This document shows, one piece after another, positions 5,745 to 9,171 of a DNA stretch of 9,171 bases. The stretch spans positions 1-9,171 of the forward strand of contig JAZKXL010000076.1 of assembly GCA_045611635.1 (NCBI GenBank). Direction: 5' to 3'. The notes under the pieces are model-generated. The model was not told the origin of the DNA. It was given only the letters and a program-made list of their open reading frames with translations, and did no database searches. The stretch's first letter is position 1; each line of letters starts with the position of its first letter. The stretch is from Fimenecus sp045611635. Its GTDB lineage: Bacteria; Bacillota; Clostridia; Oscillospirales; Acutalibacteraceae. A program made the translations under genes and the position numbers.

Positions 5745-7961
5745 ATGGAACTTCAATATGTAATAATCAACTTTTTGATTCTTATTGGCATTGTTGTGAT
5801 TTTTGGCAAAAAAATGATTTTGTCAATTTTCCGTACTCGTCGTGAAAGAATTGAAAACGAACTTAACGAAGCTGAAGAAATTGAGAAAACCCCTTTGCCA
5901 GTTTTTGAAGAGGTTTCTTTTGACGCGCCCGAAATTGACTTGAACAAAAATCCTCAAATTGTTGAGGCAAAAAAAGACGCAGCACACAAAATCCGACAAA
6001 TCCAAACCTTTGGTGCAAGAGAATGTCACGAGGTACACCGCGAAACTATTGAAAAAGCAAGAAAAAGTCTTATGGGTGCTTTAACTGTAAACATGGCAAA
6101 GCTTTGCAAAACTGAGCCATATTTTACTGCAATTCGTAACGAAGAATCTGCACTTATTGATGAAATTCTTTCTCAAATTGAGCTTACACCGGGTGATATG
6201 GCATATCTTAAAAGATGTGATGTGCTTTATGTTACTCTTACATCAGCGTATAAACTAGATGATGCACTTGTGAAAAAGGTTGATGAAGCAACCACAAAAC
6301 TACTTAGTACAGTTAATGGTAAAACTTCACTTTGGGTGCGTGAGGACGAATCGCTTATTGGTGGACTTCGCCTTCGTATTGGTGATACCGTTTATGACGC
6401 AACAATTAAAGAAGAACTTTATCATTTTGAAAGACAATTAAAAAGAGTACCTATTGAAGATACTGACGCTGGTGCTGAACTTTTAAAAGAATTCGAAGAG
6501 TTAGCATCTGAATTTGCTCCTAAAATATATAAATATCAGTTAGGTCGTGTTATGACAATTTCTGATGGTATTTGTTGGATGGACGGTCTTGCCGACATCA
6601 TGTATGGTGAAGTTGTTGAATTTGACTGTGGCGAGCGTGGTATGGTGCTTGATATTCAACAAGACCGCATTGGTTGTGTTATTTTTGGTGAATATGAGCA
6701 TATTGACAGCGGTAGTCCTGTACGTCGTATTGGCAGAATCGCATCTGTGCCTGTTGGCGAAGGATTACTTGGTAGAATTGTTGACTCAGTTGGTAACCCT
6801 ATTGATGGCATTGGCACTATTGAATGCACTGAAAGACGCCCAATCGAATGTGGTGCACCTGCAATTCTTGACCGTGCACCGGTTAACTCACCTCTTCATA
6901 CTGGCATTAAAGCCATTGATGCACTTGTGCCTATTGGCAAAGGTCAGCGTGAACTTATTATTGGTGACCGTCAAACAGGTAAATCCGCAATTGTTATTGA
7001 TACAATTCTTAATCAAAAGGGTAAAAATACAATTTGCATTTATGTAGCAATCGGTCAAAAAGAAACTCTTGTTTCTGAAATTCAAGAAACTCTTGAAAAA
7101 TATGACGCTATGAAATATACAACTATTGTTGCAGCTACTGCATCTGGCTCAGCTGCATCGCAATATATCGCTCCATTTGCAGGCACTGCTATGGCTGAAT
7201 ACTTTATGTATGCAGGCAAAGATGTTCTTATTATCTATGACGATTTATCAAAGCACGCAGTTGCATATCGCGAATTGTCACTTCTTCTTCATAGACCTTC
7301 CGGTCGTGAAGCATATCCTGGCGACATTTTCTATCTTCATTCAAGATTTCTTGAACGTTCAGCCCACCTTTCAGATGAGCTTGGCGGCGGTTCAATTACT
7401 GCTATGCCGATTATTGAAACTCTTGCAGGTGATATTTCATCATATATTCCAACCAATGTAATTTCTATTACTGATGGTCAAATTTTCTTAGATGCCGAAC
7501 TTTATAATGAAGGTCAACGCCCTGCTATCAATGTAGGACTTTCAGTTTCTCGTGTTGGTAGTGCGGCACAAACTAAACTTATGAAGCAGGTATCTTCAAA
7601 TCTTCGTACCAAACTTGCGCAATACCGCGAGCTTGAAGATTTCACACAGTTTGGTACTGATATTGACGATGAAACAATGGCAACCCTTAATTACGGTAAA
7701 CGCCTTATGGAATCACTCAAGCAAAATCGTTACCATCCTACTGAAGACTGGAAACAAGCGCTGTTGCTTTTTGCCGTTTCCGAAGGTTATTCAAACAACT
7801 TTGAGCTTTATGAAATGGAAAACTTTGAGCGTGGTCTTTACGAGTATTTTGAAGAAAAATGTCCAGTCCTTACAAGTGAGCTTAAATCCGGCAAAAAAAT
7901 GTCAGACAAGATTTTAGAAGATGTTAAATCCGCTTTAAGTGAATATGCAAAGAGGTCTTAA
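5745..7961 (+). CDS. atpA: Fused ATP synthase b'-delta-alpha subunit
   Basis: 738 residues in one frame. (1) 1-48: membrane helix (about 4-22) and a basic junction like the b subunit (KKMILSIFRTRRERIENEL). (2) 49-71: acidic linker with four prolines. (3) 72-125: charged helix. (4) About 155-233: delta C-terminal domain (LYVTLTSAYKLDD, then DESLIGGLRLRIGDTVYDA and a closing helix). (5) 239-738: complete F1 alpha, with N-terminal helix, Walker A GDRQTGKS at 407-414, DDLSKHAVAYRE, GGGSITAMPIIET, signature PAINVGLSVS (593-602) and arginine finger R603. The Walker A offset of 238 from E. coli alpha shows alpha is complete. It sits exactly where atpH and atpA normally lie, and no separate atpH is present. 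The six-helix delta N-terminal domain is not recognisable. Known: mycobacteria fuse b to delta; a link on to alpha is not something I remember described. Starts 1 base after atpF; atpG follows after 2 bases. Confidence 0.93.
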   Translation: MELQYVIINFLILIGIVVIFGKKMILSIFRTRRERIENELNEAEEIEKTPLPVFEEVSFDAPEIDLNKNPQIVEAKKDAAHKIRQIQTFGARECHEVHRETIEKARKSLMGALTVNMAKLCKTEPYFTAIRNEESALIDEILSQIELTPGDMAYLKRCDVLYVTLTSAYKLDDALVKKVDEATTKLLSTVNGKTSLWVREDESLIGGLRLRIGDTVYDATIKEELYHFERQLKRVPIEDTDAGAELLKEFEELASEFAPKIYKYQLGRVMTISDGICWMDGLADIMYGEVVEFDCGERGMVLDIQQDRIGCVIFGEYEHIDSGSPVRRIGRIASVPVGEGLLGRIVDSVGNPIDGIGTIECTERRPIECGAPAILDRAPVNSPLHTGIKAIDALVPIGKGQRELIIGDRQTGKSAIVIDTILNQKGKNTICIYVAIGQKETLVSEIQETLEKYDAMKYTTIVAATASGSAASQYIAPFAGTAMAEYFMYAGKDVLIIYDDLSKHAVAYRELSLLLHRPSGREAYPGDIFYLHSRFLERSAHLSDELGGGSITAMPIIETLAGDISSYIPTNVISITDGQIFLDAELYNEGQRPAINVGLSVSRVGSAAQTKLMKQVSSNLRTKLAQYRELEDFTQFGTDIDDETMATLNYGKRLMESLKQNRYHPTEDWKQALLLFAVSEGYSNNFELYEMENFERGLYEYFEEKCPVLTSELKSGKKMSDKILEDVKSALSEYAKRS

Positions 7962-7963
7962 TT

Positions 7964-8788
7964 ATGCCTGCAATTCAAGTGTTAAAAAAGAAATTGCGTG
8001 GCATTCAGTCAACGCAAAAAATATCAAAGGCAATGAAAACGATTTCTTCTATAAAAATTTCACAGCTTACCTCAATTTACAACAACTACAACGAATATGG
8101 TAATCAGTGTGAAAAACTTTATGATGAGTATAAATCCGATTTGTTAAACGCTTTGCCACCAATAAATGAAGACGCCCCCGTTTGCTATATTGTAATAACG
8201 TCCAACAAGGGCTTATGTGGTGGCTTTAACTCGGATTTATTAAAATTTGCCAATGAAGAAATAAAAAAAATAAATAAAGATTATATTCTTATAGCTTGCG
8301 GTAAACAGTCAATCAATTACTTTAACAACAAGCATATAGAATATGAAAAATCTTTTATATTTAACGATATTCCCGATTATAGTGAAGCAAATACACTCTT
8401 AAATTATATAATTGAGTTACGAAAATCACAAAAAATTTCATCGGTTAGGGTTGTTTATCAAAAATACTCTAATATGATGAAACAAACACCTTATGTGCAG
8501 GAGTTGTTTTGTGATGATGATATAAAACAAGGCGAAAATCACACATTGCTTATGCCTGACAAACAAATGGTTATTGAAAATGTTGCTCCAACAGTATTTC
8601 AATCAATTTTCTATAAATTATTACTTGAAGTCGCTCTCGGCGCAAATGCTTCAACGCTTATGACAATGCGTTCAGCTTATGACACTGCAACTGAATACTG
8701 TATGCAATTAGAGAGTGAAATCAATAGACAAAGACAAAGTGCAGTTACAGCCGACGTGCTTGAAACTGCATCAGAATTTACGGAGTAA
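7964..8788 (+). CDS. atpG: ATP synthase F1 subunit gamma
   Basis: 274 residues, slightly short for gamma (about 285-290). It is the central rotor shaft turning within alpha3beta3. Seen: N-terminal helix LRGIQSTQKISKAMKTISS, the conserved SNKGLCGGFNSD (80-91), and the C-terminal helix with NRQRQSAVT, in which R257, Q258 and T262 match E. coli R268, Q269 and T273. Odd: in the same ungapped alignment, E. coli E238 and R242 correspond to A227 and T231. The usual basic segment after KAM (such as ASKMRKAQ) is SIKISQLT here. Codon use is richer in ATA and TTA than in the fused alpha. AGAGGT (7951-7956) precedes the ATG by 7 bases; the gap from the fused gene is 2 bases, implying coupled translation. 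Confidence 0.93.
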   Translation: MPAIQVLKKKLRGIQSTQKISKAMKTISSIKISQLTSIYNNYNEYGNQCEKLYDEYKSDLLNALPPINEDAPVCYIVITSNKGLCGGFNSDLLKFANEEIKKINKDYILIACGKQSINYFNNKHIEYEKSFIFNDIPDYSEANTLLNYIIELRKSQKISSVRVVYQKYSNMMKQTPYVQELFCDDDIKQGENHTLLMPDKQMVIENVAPTVFQSIFYKLLLEVALGANASTLMTMRSAYDTATEYCMQLESEINRQRQSAVTADVLETASEFTE

Positions 8789-8799
8789 GGAGGGTTATT

Positions 8800-9171
8800 A
8801 TGTCAAGAGGTTCCGTGGGAATGGTACTTAGAATAACAGGTCCTGTTGTTGATATTTTATTTGATACAACTGAAGTTCCCGATATTTTTCATGCTGTTAC
8901 AATTAAATATAACGGTAAAAAATGCGTGCTTGAAGTTTCACAACACCTTGGCAACGGTGAAGTAAGATGTATTTCTATGCACCCTACTGATGGTTTGTCA
9001 CGAGGTATGAGCGCAACTGACACTGGTGAACCAATTTCAGTTTGTGTTGGTGAAGAAACACTTGGCAGAATGGTCAATGTTATTGGTGAGCCCATTGATA
9101 ATGGTGAAAAAATCAAAACTGATTTCAAATGGCCTATTCATCACCCTGCTCCTCCATTTGCTGACATTGTT
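8800..9171 (+). CDS. atpD: ATP synthase F1 subunit beta (partial, runs off the right edge)
   Basis: The first 124 residues are present, without a stop. Seen: beta-barrel opening GMVLRITGPVVDILF, the SMHPTDGLSRGM segment, LGRMVNVIGEPIDNGEKI, and IHHPAPPFAD, where most bacteria have IHRPAPSF or similar. The Walker A and catalytic glutamate of beta lie beyond the edge. Beta carries the catalytic ATP sites in the F1 head. The start is set by a perfect AAGGAGG (8787-8793) 6 bases before ATG 8800, the strongest ribosome site in the operon. It follows atpG by 11 bases. Epsilon (atpC) would be expected next, outside the window. Confidence 0.96.
   Translation, partial: MSRGSVGMVLRITGPVVDILFDTTEVPDIFHAVTIKYNGKKCVLEVSQHLGNGEVRCISMHPTDGLSRGMSATDTGEPISVCVGEETLGRMVNVIGEPIDNGEKIKTDFKWPIHHPAPPFADIV

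Noticed and set aside
6565..7917. Long overlapping plus-strand frames inside the alpha region
   Set aside because: They are out of frame with clear alpha motifs, rich in Leu/Val from codon-shift effects, and lack ribosome sites.
5745..7961. Fusion explained as an assembly or frameshift error
   Set aside because: No leftover stop, ribosome site or start codon is seen at the delta-alpha junction, and the frame is consistent through all modules, so a single indel does not explain it. Raw reads would still be decisive.

Overview
AT-rich DNA from a low-GC Firmicute, most likely an uncultured gut-type Clostridia (Oscillospirales/Lachnospirales-like). This is inferred from strong AGGAGG-type ribosome sites, consensus sigma-A promoters, a tRNA with encoded CCA, the ATP synthase gene order, and a zinc-ribbon/TIR protein of a kind I remember as common in gut Clostridia. 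No search was run.

Layout. (1) At 1-124 there is the 3' end of an unidentified plus-strand gene, followed by a hairpin at 125-155 that can terminate from both sides. (2) On the minus strand, 162-3727 is a two-gene unit: a FabG-like short-chain dehydrogenase (3002-3727), then after 17 bases a 940-residue membrane protein (162-2984). That protein has a zinc ribbon, a TIR domain, helical repeats, a charged coiled coil, one membrane helix and seven RCC1-type repeats, so it looks like a transmembrane TIR sensor. (3) At 3757-3957 there is a divergent control region with a tRNA-Thr(CGT), its own consensus promoter and a terminator. (4) From 3985 to the right edge is an F-type ATP synthase operon with a consensus extended -10 promoter: atpI-like, atpB (a), atpE (c), atpF (b), one 738-codon ORF, atpG (gamma) and the start of atpD (beta). 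Epsilon would lie beyond the window.

The most striking feature is the 738-codon ORF at 5745-7961. It sits where atpH and atpA normally lie and joins a second b-like membrane anchor, a C-terminal delta domain and a complete alpha subunit in one frame. There is no separate delta gene in the visible operon. Because F1 holds three alpha subunits but normally one delta and two b subunits, the fusion raises a direct stoichiometry problem. I see no good internal start codon that would yield free alpha.

The ATP synthase genes are tightly packed: an 8-base overlap I/B, and gaps of 30, 18, 1, 2 and 11 bases after that. They should be one transcript making a membrane rotor/stator (a, c, b, b'-delta-alpha) and the F1 head (alpha, beta, gamma). 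The c subunit ion site resembles the proton-type site of chloroplasts. The TIR/SDR unit is functionally unrelated and looks like accessory or signalling content beside a housekeeping operon.
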